Notes: generated from the letters alone by a model not told the origin. A stretch of DNA of 44,389 nucleotides from Acidobacteriaceae bacterium (GCA_030041435.1 JASHNW010000110.1:1-44389); one strand, 5' to 3'; counted from the first letter of the stretch, positions 17,772 through 26,153 are shown. A program made the numbers and translations.

Positions 17772-18893
17772 ATGCCCGTGAGGCTATCCACAACGGCCGT
17801 TCTTCTCCTGTTTCTTTCCCCGGCGGTCCTGTGCCAGTCCGCGCCTTCACCGCAAACCGTCGCCAAATCCACGGCTCCCGCAGAGCCTGCAGCTGCTCCC
17901 GCAACATCCGCCGCCAATCCAACTGACGCGGCCCTCCCGCCACCAAGCAGCGCTGCCGGCGACACGGCCACTGCCAAATCCCGCACCCTCTTCTTCTACA
18001 CATCGCCGCGCAGCACCGTCGAGATGGAGGTCCATACCATCCCCGCGACCACCGCCGACCGCCTCGCCCGCCTTCGCGATGATTTTCGCCAAGCTGGCTG
18101 CGTCGGTCCCAACATGCGCGAGCAGACCGTCGCAGCCAAACATGGCGAATCGGGAACCAACCTCGTCTGCATCTGGCCTGGCGGCTCGCAGGGCACCATC
18201 GTGGTCTCCGCCCACTACGAACATGAAGGGCTCGGCCAGGGCGCGCTCGACGACTGGAGCGGCGCAGCCCTGCTGCCCTTCCTCTATCAGGCCATACAGG
18301 GCCAGCCCCGCGAAAACACCTACGTCTTCCTCGAATCGTGGAAGCGGGAAGGCGCCGAAACCTGGCTCAAATCTCTCAGCCGCGCCGACCGCAAATGCAT
18401 CCGCGCCATGATTGACCTTGACGGCCTCGGCCTCAGTTACACCCGCTTTTTCACCACCTTCAGCCCCTTTGAAACCTCGCCGCCCGGCTCGGCCCACCTC
18501 CAGGTCGAGTTGCTCTGGGCCGCCCTCGACGAAGGCCTCACGCAGGCGCCCGAGCAAACCAGCCCCCACCACTGGCTCTCCGTCGATACCACCGATCCCT
18601 TCCGCGCCATCATGGTGCCCACCATCGTCATCCACTCCATCCCCCCCGGCGACGCCAAACTCCCCGGCTCCGCCGCTGACCTCGCCTCCGCCGTCGATGG
18701 CAACGACTACTACCAGACCTACCACCTGATGTGCGCCTACCTCACCTCTCTCGATCGCGTCGCCGCCAAACTCGACACCAGCGACCGCATTTGGGAGACC
18801 GGCGCCCCCGACATCGAGCCCGAGCAGGAAACCCCGCTTGTCACCTTCCGCCAGTTCACCAACGGCAGACTCGCCCCACCACCCACTCATTAG
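17772..18893 (+). CDS. Secreted M28-like zinc peptidase
   Basis: A 373-residue exported protein with a signal peptide (MPVRLSTTAVLLLFLSPAVL, cleavage near CQS) and a 45-residue Ala/Pro/Thr-rich linker. The rest resembles M28 aminopeptidases: SAHYEHEG (His148, with His151), GALDDWSGAA (Asp160/Asp161, metal bridge), FLESWKREGAE (Glu region 188-196) and MIDLDGLG (Asp215/217), with a late His in YYQTYHLM. The canonical HYD...DNASG is altered to HYEH...DDWSG, so activity is likely but unproven. I chose the ATG with GGAG nine bases upstream. It is divergent from the class C hydrolase. Confidence 0.75.
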   Translation: MPVRLSTTAVLLLFLSPAVLCQSAPSPQTVAKSTAPAEPAAAPATSAANPTDAALPPPSSAAGDTATAKSRTLFFYTSPRSTVEMEVHTIPATTADRLARLRDDFRQAGCVGPNMREQTVAAKHGESGTNLVCIWPGGSQGTIVVSAHYEHEGLGQGALDDWSGAALLPFLYQAIQGQPRENTYVFLESWKREGAETWLKSLSRADRKCIRAMIDLDGLGLSYTRFFTTFSPFETSPPGSAHLQVELLWAALDEGLTQAPEQTSPHHWLSVDTTDPFRAIMVPTIVIHSIPPGDAKLPGSAADLASAVDGNDYYQTYHLMCAYLTSLDRVAAKLDTSDRIWETGAPDIEPEQETPLVTFRQFTNGRLAPPPTH

Positions 18894-18941
18894 AAAGCTG
18901 CGTCACCGACCACCTGCTCATGAACTGTCGCGTGCATGCGA

Positions 18942-19025
18942 GCTACAAGCTATCCGCTATCCGCCACACGCTATCCGCTATCTGCTATCTGCTATCCCCT
19001 ATCCGCTATCCGCTATCCGCTATCC
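18942..19025. repeat. Heptamer repeat array C (12 units of GCTATCC)
   Basis: Exactly 84 bases, 12 units of 7. In order they are GCTACAA, GCTATCC, GCTATCC, GCCACAC, GCTATCC, GCTATCT, GCTATCT, GCTATCC, CCTATCC and GCTATCC three times. The array ends 23 bases before the start codon of the glycosylasparaginase-like gene and begins 48 bases after the peptidase stop. It is the longest and most regular of the five arrays here. Confidence 0.92.
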
Positions 19026-19048
19026 GCTGGAGTGTTATCCTTCCCGCC

Positions 19049-20362
19049 ATGACTTCCCGCCGCGATTTTCTTTCGCTCAGCGCGCTCACCTCTGCCGCCC
19101 TCACCATCCCCGACGCCTTCGCGCAAACCGCCGATGCGGTCAAGCAGATGCAGCCCCCGGCGAAGCCCGTCATCGTCACCCGCGTCACCGGCGACCAGAC
19201 CGTCCAGGAGGCCTACCAGATGCTCCTCGATGGCCAGGACACGCTCGACTGCGTCCACCACGTCTGCATCGGCCGCGAGAATGACCCGAAAGACCACTCC
19301 GTCGGCCTCGGTGGCCTGCCCAACGAGGAAGGCGTCGTCGAGCTTGACTCCTGCTGCATGCACGGGCCCTCCCGCTCCGCCGGTTCCGTCGCCGGCGTTC
19401 AGAACATCAAAAACGTCTGCCTCGTCGCCCGCAAAGTCTACGAGCACACCGGCCATGTGATGCTGGCCGCCACCGGCGCCGAGCGCTTCGCCGTCGATCT
19501 CGGTTTCCCCCGTGAAAACCTGCTCACCGACGACGCCCGCAAAATCTGGATGCTCTGGAAAGAGAACAACTCCCAGATGGACTGGTGGGGCCCGGGCATG
19601 ACCCAGCCCACCTGGAAAGATCCCTACGCCGGGAAGCCCGCCCCCAAGCCAACCATGGACCTCCACGGTCTGTCGTCCCTGCGCCAGGAGTCGCCGGTCG
19701 AAACTGCGGCGGCGGACGACCCTGCGCTGCGGGGTGGCCCGGTACCCCGGCATCCTACGCCGGACTGGGAGCCGGCCATCCGCCTCCGCACGCAGAAACT
19801 CGTCCAGATGGCCTCCGACCTCGGCATCCCGCCCGATCAGCGCCTCTACGCCGCCTCGCAAATCCTCTGGCCCACCACCGGCACCATCCACGTCTCCGTC
19901 GTCAACACCAAAGGCGAAATGTCCGGCGCCACCACTACCTCCGGCCTGGCCTGGAAGCTCCCCGGCCGCATCGGCGACTCGCCCATCCTCGGCGCCGGCT
20001 CCTGGACCGACCAGGATGTAGGCTCGGCGGGCGCCACCGGCTCCGGCGAGGAGAACATCAAGGTGGTCGGCGCGCACACCATCGTCGAGCTCATGCGCCA
20101 CGGCATGGAGCCAAAGGAAGCCGGTCTCGAAGTCATGCGCCGCATCATCCGCAACTACAACGGCGACATGACCAAAGTCCGCCTCCTCGACATGGAGTAC
20201 TACATCGTCCGCAAGGACGGCGCCTATGCCGGGGTCTCCCTCTGGAGCACCGGCGCTACCGGCCACCCACGCGTCTTCGCGGTTTGCGACGGAAACGGCT
20301 ACCGCGTCGAAAAGTGCGCGGCGCTCCTCGAGGGCAATTTCCTCGAATGGCCGCCGTTCTGA
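19049..20362 (+). CDS. Tat-exported N4-(beta-N-acetylglucosaminyl)-L-asparaginase-like Ntn hydrolase
   Basis: A 437-residue member of the isoaspartyl peptidase/asparaginase family, closest in motifs to glycosylasparaginase, which cleaves the GlcNAc-Asn bond of glycopeptides. A twin-arginine signal (TSRRDFLSLSALTSAALT...) directs export. The precursor would self-cleave before Thr279 in GTIHVSVV. The substrate-binding segment GATTTSG...GRIGDSPILGAG corresponds to the GTSTNG and GDSPIPGAG motifs of the human enzyme. The usual Asp before the nucleophile (HDT) is Gly here, a departure worth noting. Start at the ATG directly after array C; there is no clear ribosome site, and a TATCCT hexamer 7 bases upstream could make the transcript nearly leaderless. 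Confidence 0.85.
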   Translation: MTSRRDFLSLSALTSAALTIPDAFAQTADAVKQMQPPAKPVIVTRVTGDQTVQEAYQMLLDGQDTLDCVHHVCIGRENDPKDHSVGLGGLPNEEGVVELDSCCMHGPSRSAGSVAGVQNIKNVCLVARKVYEHTGHVMLAATGAERFAVDLGFPRENLLTDDARKIWMLWKENNSQMDWWGPGMTQPTWKDPYAGKPAPKPTMDLHGLSSLRQESPVETAAADDPALRGGPVPRHPTPDWEPAIRLRTQKLVQMASDLGIPPDQRLYAASQILWPTTGTIHVSVVNTKGEMSGATTTSGLAWKLPGRIGDSPILGAGSWTDQDVGSAGATGSGEENIKVVGAHTIVELMRHGMEPKEAGLEVMRRIIRNYNGDMTKVRLLDMEYYIVRKDGAYAGVSLWSTGATGHPRVFAVCDGNGYRVEKCAALLEGNFLEWPPF

Positions 20363-20377
20363 GGCCACGCGGCGGCC
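20349..20377 (+). terminator. GC-rich hairpin at the end of the glycosylasparaginase-like gene
   Basis: GGCCGCCG and CGGCGGCC form a perfect 8-bp stem around a 13-base loop that contains the stop codon. TTAAGCG follows, so there is no proper U-tract. It may be a factor-assisted or weak intrinsic terminator. Confidence 0.35.
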
Positions 20378-20522
20378 TTAAGCGAAATCAAGCCTTGTAA
20401 CCCTGCGCAGTGCCGGTCACGCGGCCACTCCGCTTCCTGAACCGTCATCCCACGACGAGCCCTATGAAGATCGTCGCGAAACCTCCAGCCTTTACAATCG
20501 CTCTGCCGTTTCGGAGACGCCC

Positions 20523-22301
20523 GTGATCCCATCCCGTCGCCGCACGACCCTGGTCTGCTCCGCCCTGACTCTCACCGCAATTCTGGGTGCCCCTTCCTTG
20601 TTGCGCGCAGCGCGACAGGCTGGGCCCGCCGCCGGGCTCCGGGCCGGCCAGTCCGCCGCGCCCGCGAAACTCTCCGCATCGACCGCCAAATCTTCCGCCC
20701 CCACCCGCGACCAGTTCATCGCCAACCTGCGCTCCCATGTCCACCACGTCTTCGTCATCTACCAGGAAAACCGCTCTTTCGACTCCTACTTCGGCAGCTT
20801 CCCCGGCGCCGACAACCTCGCCACCGCCGAGGCCCGCGCCCACGGCTTCCGCCAGTGGGACGCCATCGGCAAAACATGGATCGTGCCCTTCCCCCTTCGC
20901 GCCGCCGACACCCTCGACGCCGACCACTCCCGCGAAGCCCTCCTGGCCAAATCCGACCACGGCAAAATGGACAACTTCGTCGGATATGAGGAGACCAACC
21001 TGGTCAACACCTCCGGCGCCAGCCCGCAGTACGCCCGCCAGCTCGGCCTCCTCACTATGGCCCACGAGGATTGCCACACCATCCCCTTTCTCTGGATGTA
21101 CGCTCACCGCTTCGCCCTCTACGACCACATCTTTCAGGCCATGTACGGCCCCTCCACCCCCGGCAACATCGACCTCATTGCCGGGCAGACCGGGTTAACC
21201 CAGGCCATGCGCCATCCAAACCAAAAGAGCAAAGACGAAAACAGCCCCGGCGAGCCGGTTATCGACGACGAAGATCCCCATTTTCCACCCTATGACACGG
21301 CGAAAGCCGCTCAGGCCACCCATCAGTACGACCAGACTTACGCCACCCTGATGCTCTCACTCAAAGGCCGCGACGCCGGCAAGGACGCCAAAGTTGATAC
21401 CGGCGATGTGAAGGACGACATCGGCGCGCTCGCTCGCCTCAATCACCAGGCAGTCCCATGGGCCTGGTACCAGGAAGGCTTCGGCAATGGCCAGGGCAAC
21501 AACCACCCCGCCTACATCCCCCACCACAATGCGCCCCAGTACTTCGGCTACATCCGCCAGAACCCCGGCATGTGGAACGGAATCCACGATCTGCTCGATT
21601 TCTTCTCCATGATGCAGAACCGCCAGCTCCCCGCCCAGAGCGTCGTCTTCGTCAAAGGCGGCTCGGCTAACCCCTTTGGATGGAAGCCCGCAAACCCCGA
21701 CGCCCGCAACATCCTCGGCGACGACGACCACCCCGGCTACTCCGACTCCCAGCTCTCCGAAGCGCTCGTTGCGAAGATCGTCAACACCGTTGCCCGCAGC
21801 CCGTACTGGAACGACTCCGCCATCATCGTCCTGTGGGACGACTCCGAAGGCTTTTACGACCACGTCCCGCCGCCGCAGTTCGAGCCGTGCCCCGACAAGA
21901 ACCCTTGCGGCGATGGCCCGCGCGTCCCCCTCATCCTCATCTCGCCCTGGGCCCGCTCCGGCGGCGTTGCCTCCGACCCCGGCGACCACGTCTCCTTCGC
22001 CAAATTCCTCGACGTCCTCTTCAACCTGCCACCGCTCGCCTCCCTGCCCGACGAGAAGCCATACCTTCCGCAAGGCCCCCGCGACACCCTCCCGCAACTC
22101 ACTGATTTGCTGGGCGGATTCGACCCCGCCCGCCTTGCCGGACGCCGCGTACCCATCCCCGCCGCCGATGCCGAAATTCCCGATTCCGTCGCCAACAAAT
22201 TCCCTCCACCCATGACCTGCAGCCAGGCCGGCGTCGAGCCTATCCCCATTCCCGGCGGACTCCTGGCGCCACCGAAGGACTTCACCAACCCTCTGCCCTG
22301 A
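20523..22301 (+). CDS. Secreted phosphoesterase, phospholipase C/acid phosphatase family
   Basis: A 592-residue exported phosphoesterase (PF04185 type: bacterial phospholipase C and AcpA-like acid phosphatases). The N-terminus has a basic region and a hydrophobic stretch (TTLVCSALTLTAILGAPSLL). The metal/nucleophile motif is VIYQENRSFDSYFG, the second metal cluster is in IVLWDDSEGFYDHVPPP, and RVPLILISPWAR with the following GDHVSFAKFLD is the C-terminal family signature. The likely substrates are phosphate esters or phospholipids in the periplasm, giving phosphate. The start is a GTG with GGAG about seven bases upstream, and TACAAT at 20493-20498 is a plausible -10 box. No Pho box was recognised. 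Confidence 0.88.
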   Translation: MIPSRRRTTLVCSALTLTAILGAPSLLRAARQAGPAAGLRAGQSAAPAKLSASTAKSSAPTRDQFIANLRSHVHHVFVIYQENRSFDSYFGSFPGADNLATAEARAHGFRQWDAIGKTWIVPFPLRAADTLDADHSREALLAKSDHGKMDNFVGYEETNLVNTSGASPQYARQLGLLTMAHEDCHTIPFLWMYAHRFALYDHIFQAMYGPSTPGNIDLIAGQTGLTQAMRHPNQKSKDENSPGEPVIDDEDPHFPPYDTAKAAQATHQYDQTYATLMLSLKGRDAGKDAKVDTGDVKDDIGALARLNHQAVPWAWYQEGFGNGQGNNHPAYIPHHNAPQYFGYIRQNPGMWNGIHDLLDFFSMMQNRQLPAQSVVFVKGGSANPFGWKPANPDARNILGDDDHPGYSDSQLSEALVAKIVNTVARSPYWNDSAIIVLWDDSEGFYDHVPPPQFEPCPDKNPCGDGPRVPLILISPWARSGGVASDPGDHVSFAKFLDVLFNLPPLASLPDEKPYLPQGPRDTLPQLTDLLGGFDPARLAGRRVPIPAADAEIPDSVANKFPPPMTCSQAGVEPIPIPGGLLAPPKDFTNPLP

Positions 22302-22449
22302 ACGGCCATCCGTTGTCAGCGCAATTCATCGTGAATGAACTGAAGGCCCTCGCGCTTTCTGGCCCAACAGCCCGCTCTGCGCCTGAGCTACACTGGCTTC
22401 CGTCGCTGATCCGAACTCCGTCCAAACACTGTTCTCCGGGGACTACCCC
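22302..22449. promoter_or_regulatory. Upstream region of the TIGR03435 gene, with a possible -10 box
   Basis: A 148-base gap. TACACT at 22389-22394 could serve as a -10 element. No good -35 is seen, so this is weak. Confidence 0.2.
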
Positions 22450-24195
22450 ATGTTGCGTTCGTTCGCCCGCCTCGCCTGCCTCTGCCTTTTGGCTGCGCCG
22501 GTCGTCGCCCAGTCACCCGCACCGCCGCCGCCCCCTCAGCCTCCGGCCGGATCCCCGGCATCCGCGGCCGGCCCTGTGCCGGACTCGACCTCCGGGCCCG
22601 CGCCCCAATTCGAAGCGGCCGAAATCGTCCCCAGCCTGCCCAGCAATTTCCGCATGTTCGATAACGCCGTCTTCCACGACGGCCGCTACACGATCCACCA
22701 GGCGACTATGGCAACGCTCATTGCCGATGCCTACGGGGTCGACGAGCGTACCGTCCAGGGAGGGCCCCACTGGCTGGAGTGGGATAAGTTCGACATCACC
22801 GCCACGGCGCCTCCCGACACGAAACCCGAGAGCCAGGAGCTGATGCTGCGCTCGCTGCTCCAGGACCGTTTCCACCTCGTGGCGCACAACGGCACCGCGC
22901 CACTACCCGCGTGGGCTCTCCTGGCCGATCATCCCAGGCTGAAGCCCGCAGCGAACGCGCCGTCTTCCGACGACTCCGGAAATGCGGACAATGGCACCGG
23001 TGGCTCCGGTTGCCGGCCCCAGCCCCCGCCGCCCGGAGGCGTTCCAGGCTCGGGCACCATGACGGTCGACTGCAGGCATGTCACCATGGCGGAGTTTGCG
23101 CAGACCCTCAACTGGATGGGTAACGGCGTTCTCGGCGATGACCCGGTCAACGACGCCACCGGCCTCAAAGGAACATACGACTTCACAGTCGAGTGGGCCC
23201 CGCCGTTCCTCCGCCGCCGTGGTGGCGATGAAAGCGCTGGCCTTTCCATCTTCGACGCCGTCCAGCATTTGGGGCTGAAGCTCGAGCGCCGCACCGCACC
23301 CGCGCCGGTGCTTGTCGTCGACAGCGTCAGCGAAACACCGACTCCCAACGCGGCTAACATCGCGAAGCAGATCCCACCCCCACCGCCGGCTTCCTTTGAC
23401 GTGGCCGTCATCAGGCCCGCCGTGCCGGGCGGGTTCCCGCGGGCCGCGATCCGCGGCAACGAGCTGAACGTCTCCGGCTTCCCGCTCAAGTTCTTCATTG
23501 ACTTCGCCTGGGGCCTGAACTTCAACGACGGCGAGATGCTGGCCAATGCGCCGCCCTGGCTCGATTCCGCACGTTTTGACATCGTCGCCAAAAACACCTC
23601 GGCGGCGCCGAGCGACTCGCAGCCCGGAGGGGCCGACATCGATCAGCTGCGCCAGATGCTGCGTACGCTCCTCACCGACCGCTTCGAGGTGAAAACCCAC
23701 ACCGAAATGCGGCCCGTGGATACGTACGTGCTGCGCGCCGACAATCCCAAAATGCAGAAGGCCGACCCCGCCAGCCGCACCAAATGCATCAATGATCCAG
23801 GCCCTGACGGCAAGGATCCGCGCACCGCCAATCCCGCGCTCGACCGCCTGATCTACTGCCAGAACGTGACCATGGCGCAATTTGCCGAGGCCCTGTCCTC
23901 TCTGGCGCCTGGATACTTTGAATACCCGGTGCTGAACGACACCGGGCTCACCGGCTCCTGGGATTTCACGCTGAACTTCAGCTCCGTGCGCCGCAGCCTC
24001 TTTGGCTCAACGCCCACACCACCGCCGGCTGCCGCGGGCGGGGGGAACGGCATGCCCTCAGCCTCGGAGCCCACCGGCGAGGTGTCGCTGATCGACGCTG
24101 TCCACAAGCAGCTCGGTTTGAAGCTCGAAAAGGAAAAGCGGCCGGAACCGGTGCTGGTGCTCGACCACATCGACCAGCAGCCCACGGCGAACTAA
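22450..24195 (+). CDS. TIGR03435-family exported protein with two family domains
   Basis: A 581-residue exported protein (signal MLRSFARLACLCLLAAPVVA) of the soil-Acidobacteria family TIGR03435, whose function is unknown. The domain occurs twice. Copy 1 is about residues 53-300: FEAAEIVPS start, GGPHWLEWDKFDITA, LLQDRFHLVAH, VTMAEFAQTL, DATGLKGTYDFTVEW and HLGLKLERRTAPAPVLVVD. Copy 2 is about 315-575: SFDVAVIRPA start, NAPPWLDSARFDIVAK, LLTDRFEVKTH, VTMAQFAEAL, NDTGLTGSWDFTLNF and QLGLKLEKEKRPEPVLVLDH. Most members have one copy in roughly 250-300 residues. A Pro-rich linker joins signal and copy 1, and another lies between the copies. It stands alone, with no operon partner. Confidence 0.9.
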   Translation: MLRSFARLACLCLLAAPVVAQSPAPPPPPQPPAGSPASAAGPVPDSTSGPAPQFEAAEIVPSLPSNFRMFDNAVFHDGRYTIHQATMATLIADAYGVDERTVQGGPHWLEWDKFDITATAPPDTKPESQELMLRSLLQDRFHLVAHNGTAPLPAWALLADHPRLKPAANAPSSDDSGNADNGTGGSGCRPQPPPPGGVPGSGTMTVDCRHVTMAEFAQTLNWMGNGVLGDDPVNDATGLKGTYDFTVEWAPPFLRRRGGDESAGLSIFDAVQHLGLKLERRTAPAPVLVVDSVSETPTPNAANIAKQIPPPPPASFDVAVIRPAVPGGFPRAAIRGNELNVSGFPLKFFIDFAWGLNFNDGEMLANAPPWLDSARFDIVAKNTSAAPSDSQPGGADIDQLRQMLRTLLTDRFEVKTHTEMRPVDTYVLRADNPKMQKADPASRTKCINDPGPDGKDPRTANPALDRLIYCQNVTMAQFAEALSSLAPGYFEYPVLNDTGLTGSWDFTLNFSSVRRSLFGSTPTPPPAAAGGGNGMPSASEPTGEVSLIDAVHKQLGLKLEKEKRPEPVLVLDHIDQQPTAN

Positions 24196-24207
24196 CGATG
24201 AGGCGAT

Positions 24208-24223
24208 TCACCGCAGCAGCTCC
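24208..24223. repeat. Left 16-bp copy flanking the ASCH-like gene
   Basis: TCACCGCAGCAGCTCC differs by one base from TCACCGCAGCAACTCC at 24579-24594. The right copy is the 3' end of the tlpA remnant (reverse strand ...ELLR, stop). It may be a footprint of a recombination event, or chance. Confidence 0.35.
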
Positions 24224-24245
24224 ATTGCGGCGGCGACTGCCGCAG

Positions 24246-24251
24246 TAGACT
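24246..24251 (+). promoter_or_regulatory. Possible -10 box for a leaderless ASCH-like transcript
   Basis: TAGACT ends six bases before the ATG at 24258, so transcription would start at or next to the start codon. No ribosome site is present. The stem TGCGGC/GCCGCA (about 24226-24244) lies immediately upstream. Confidence 0.3.
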
Positions 24252-24257
24252 TTCCGC

Positions 24258-24572
24258 ATGATGTTTGCGAAGCGTCTGCGCGACGGGGTCCGCCGCGGAG
24301 AGATCACCTGCAGCGTCCGCATCTGGACGCGTCCTCACGTCAAAGTGGGCAACCGCTATCCCATGGAGGGAGGCGCGATCGAGGTCGACTCCATTGAGCC
24401 CATTGGCTTTCCCGACATCACCCCGGAGCTGGCCCGCGCTTCCGGATTCCTCGGCGTCCTCGACCTGCTCAAGGTCGCAAAGCACGGCCGGGGCGAGAAA
24501 ATCTACCTCGTTCGCTTCCACTTTGTGCCGCCCCCTAACGTCCCGAAACCGAAGACTGCGCCAAACCGGTAG
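24258..24572 (+). CDS. Small ASCH/PUA-like domain protein
   Basis: A 104-residue soluble protein. The pattern 'RGEITCSVRIWTRPHVKVGNRY' (in part), IEVDSIEPIGF and VYLVRFHF-like C-terminal strands (KIYLVRFHFVPP) fits the beta-barrel ASCH/PUA-like fold, which often binds RNA or nucleotides. No partner gene is adjacent that would define its job. ATG codons at 24258 and 24261 are both possible starts. There is no visible Shine-Dalgarno site, in keeping with a leaderless transcript. The assignment to ASCH is from general sequence style and should be taken as tentative. Confidence 0.6.
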   Translation: MMFAKRLRDGVRRGEITCSVRIWTRPHVKVGNRYPMEGGAIEVDSIEPIGFPDITPELARASGFLGVLDLLKVAKHGRGEKIYLVRFHFVPPPNVPKPKTAPNR

Positions 24573-24578
24573 AGACAC

Positions 24579-24770
24579 TCACCGCAGCAACTCCTGAATA
24601 TCCCGCTCGAACGCCGCCCGGTCCACGATTCCGGCGTGCGCTACAGCCACCCGCCCTTGCCGGTCGATCAGCCAAGTCAGCGGCATGGCGGTCAGGCCAA
24701 ATCGCGCACCCAGTGCGTCATTTCCCACAGCCACCGGACAGGTCATCCCCGCCTTCGCGATCAACGGCTC
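24579..24770 (-). pseudogene. 3' remnant of a TlpA/thioredoxin-like gene
   Basis: About 60 residues on this strand match the C-terminal half of TlpA/ResA-type thioredoxins: KAGMTCPVAVGND, LGARFGLTAMPLTWLIDRQG (with the cis-Pro region MPLT), then RVAVAHAGIVDRAAFERDI and the end ELLR. The N-terminal half, with the CxxC active site, is missing. Immediately upstream the same frame runs into the tryptophanase coding sequence, where it loses all resemblance. The gene therefore looks truncated by the rearrangement that placed tryptophanase here. No start codon or ribosome site of its own is apparent. It is not expected to be a working reductase. Confidence 0.7.
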
Positions 24771-26124
24771 ACCCCACCGGCTCCAGGTGCGCCGTAAAGT
24801 GCCGCAGGAACGGCGCTTCATAGGTCAGCCGCAGGCCGCGAATTTTGTCCCGGTTCTTCCAGACCTCCAGGATCACCTCCACCAGGTAATCCACGTGACT
24901 CTGCGTGTAAACACGCCGCGGAATCGCCAGCCGCACCAGGTCCATCTGCGCCGCGGCGGCGAACATGAGCGTCCCGATCTCGACGGAGCGCACCCCACCC
25001 TCGAGATACAACTCGGCAGCGAGCGCCGCGCCAGGAAACTGATCGGACGGGATGTGCGGCAGGAAAGCCCGCGCATCCAGATAGATAGCGTGGCCTCCCG
25101 GTGGCTGGACGATGGGCACGCCGGCGGCGGCGATATGCGTGCCCAGGTAGGCCGTCGAAGCGATCCGGTAGCGGAGGTAGTCCTCTTCAAGGGCTTCCCG
25201 GACGCCGACGGCGATGGCCTCCAGATCTCGCCCCGCAAGACCGCCGTAGGTCGGGTACCCTTCGGTCAGGATCAGCAGGTCCTTCTCCTGCTGCGCGAGC
25301 AGATCGTCATTCGTGCAGAGGAAGCCCCCAATGTTGGCCATGCCGTCCTTCTTGGCGGACATGGTGCAGCCGTCGCCCAGGCGGAACATCTCCTGGGCGA
25401 TCTGCTTCGGAGTCTTGTCCGCGTAGCCGGGCTCGCGCAGCTTGATGAACCATGAGTTTTCGGCGAAGCGGCAGGCGTCGAAGTAGAGCGGAATCTTATG
25501 CTTGCGGCACACCGCGCTCACCGCTCGGGCGTTCTCCATGGACACCGGCTGCCCGCCACCGGAGTTGTTCGTGACGGTGAGCATGACCAGCGGAATCCGC
25601 TCGGGGCCGACCCGCTCGATGAGCGCTTCCAGCGCAGCCACGTCCATGTTCCCCTTGAACGGATAGGGCACGGATGGCTGACGGCCTTCCGGAATCAGCA
25701 GGTCGACCGCCTCCGCCCCGGTGAACTCCACGTTGGCCCGGGTTGTGTCGAAGTGCGTGTTGTTGGGGACGATGGAGTCTTTGCGGCAGCTCACGGTGAA
25801 GAGGATGCGCTCGGCCGCGCGACCCTGGTGGGTCGGGATCACATGCTTGTAGCCGAAAATGTCCTGGATGGAATCGCGGAAACGGTTGAAGCTGCGGCTG
25901 CCCGCGTAGCTCTCGTCGCCCTCCATGATGGCGGCCCACTGATGCGTGGACATGGCGCCGGTGCCGGAGTCCGTCAGCAGGTCGATCAGCACGTCATCGG
26001 CGGGCAGCAGGAACATGTTGTAGTGCGCGGCCTCGAGCAGCTTCTCGCGCTGCGCCCGGGTGGTCCAGCGGATGGGTTCGACGCTCTTGATGCGGAAAGG
26101 TTCGATGATGGTTCTGACGGGCAC
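24769..26124 (-). CDS. tnaA: Tryptophanase (tryptophan indole-lyase)
   Basis: A 451-residue PLP enzyme of the beta-eliminating lyase family that breaks L-tryptophan into indole, pyruvate and ammonia. The PLP-lysine motif is CTMSAKKDGMANIGG; THQGRAAE, PNNTHFDTTRANVE and YFDACRFAEN are family landmarks. The choice between tryptophanase and tyrosine phenol-lyase rests on 'GVRSVEIGT': tyrosine phenol-lyases have Arg at the site (MER in the Citrobacter enzyme), tryptophanases a small hydrophobic residue. The loop after that motif is shorter than in E. coli TnaA. I chose the GTG at 26122-26124 because GAGG lies five bases upstream. No tnaC-like leader peptide or tnaB permease is adjacent. Confidence 0.87.
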   Translation of the reverse strand: MPVRTIIEPFRIKSVEPIRWTTRAQREKLLEAAHYNMFLLPADDVLIDLLTDSGTGAMSTHQWAAIMEGDESYAGSRSFNRFRDSIQDIFGYKHVIPTHQGRAAERILFTVSCRKDSIVPNNTHFDTTRANVEFTGAEAVDLLIPEGRQPSVPYPFKGNMDVAALEALIERVGPERIPLVMLTVTNNSGGGQPVSMENARAVSAVCRKHKIPLYFDACRFAENSWFIKLREPGYADKTPKQIAQEMFRLGDGCTMSAKKDGMANIGGFLCTNDDLLAQQEKDLLILTEGYPTYGGLAGRDLEAIAVGVREALEEDYLRYRIASTAYLGTHIAAAGVPIVQPPGGHAIYLDARAFLPHIPSDQFPGAALAAELYLEGGVRSVEIGTLMFAAAAQMDLVRLAIPRRVYTQSHVDYLVEVILEVWKNRDKIRGLRLTYEAPFLRHFTAHLEPVG

Positions 26125-26147
26125 AGGTCCTCTTCCAGCGTGACTGA

Positions 26148-26153
26148 CTATAG
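26148..26153 (-). promoter_or_regulatory. Candidate -10 box of the tryptophanase gene
   Basis: On the minus strand TATAGT stands 23 bases before the GTG start, leaving room for a short leader with the GAGG ribosome site. The -35 region is not convincing. A GGAGG...CCTCC inverted repeat lies just upstream (about 26168-26190). Confidence 0.4.

Noticed and set aside
18942-19025. CRISPR array
   Set aside because: The 7-base units are contiguous, with no spacers and no cas genes.
19013-20368. A 451-codon minus-strand open frame opposite the glycosylasparaginase gene
   Set aside because: Gly/Ala/Val-rich shadow frame; the plus strand has the signal peptide and the catalytic motifs.
24769-26124. 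Tyrosine phenol-lyase instead of tryptophanase
   Set aside because: The substrate-specificity Arg (MER in tyrosine phenol-lyases) is replaced by the VEI pattern of tryptophanases.
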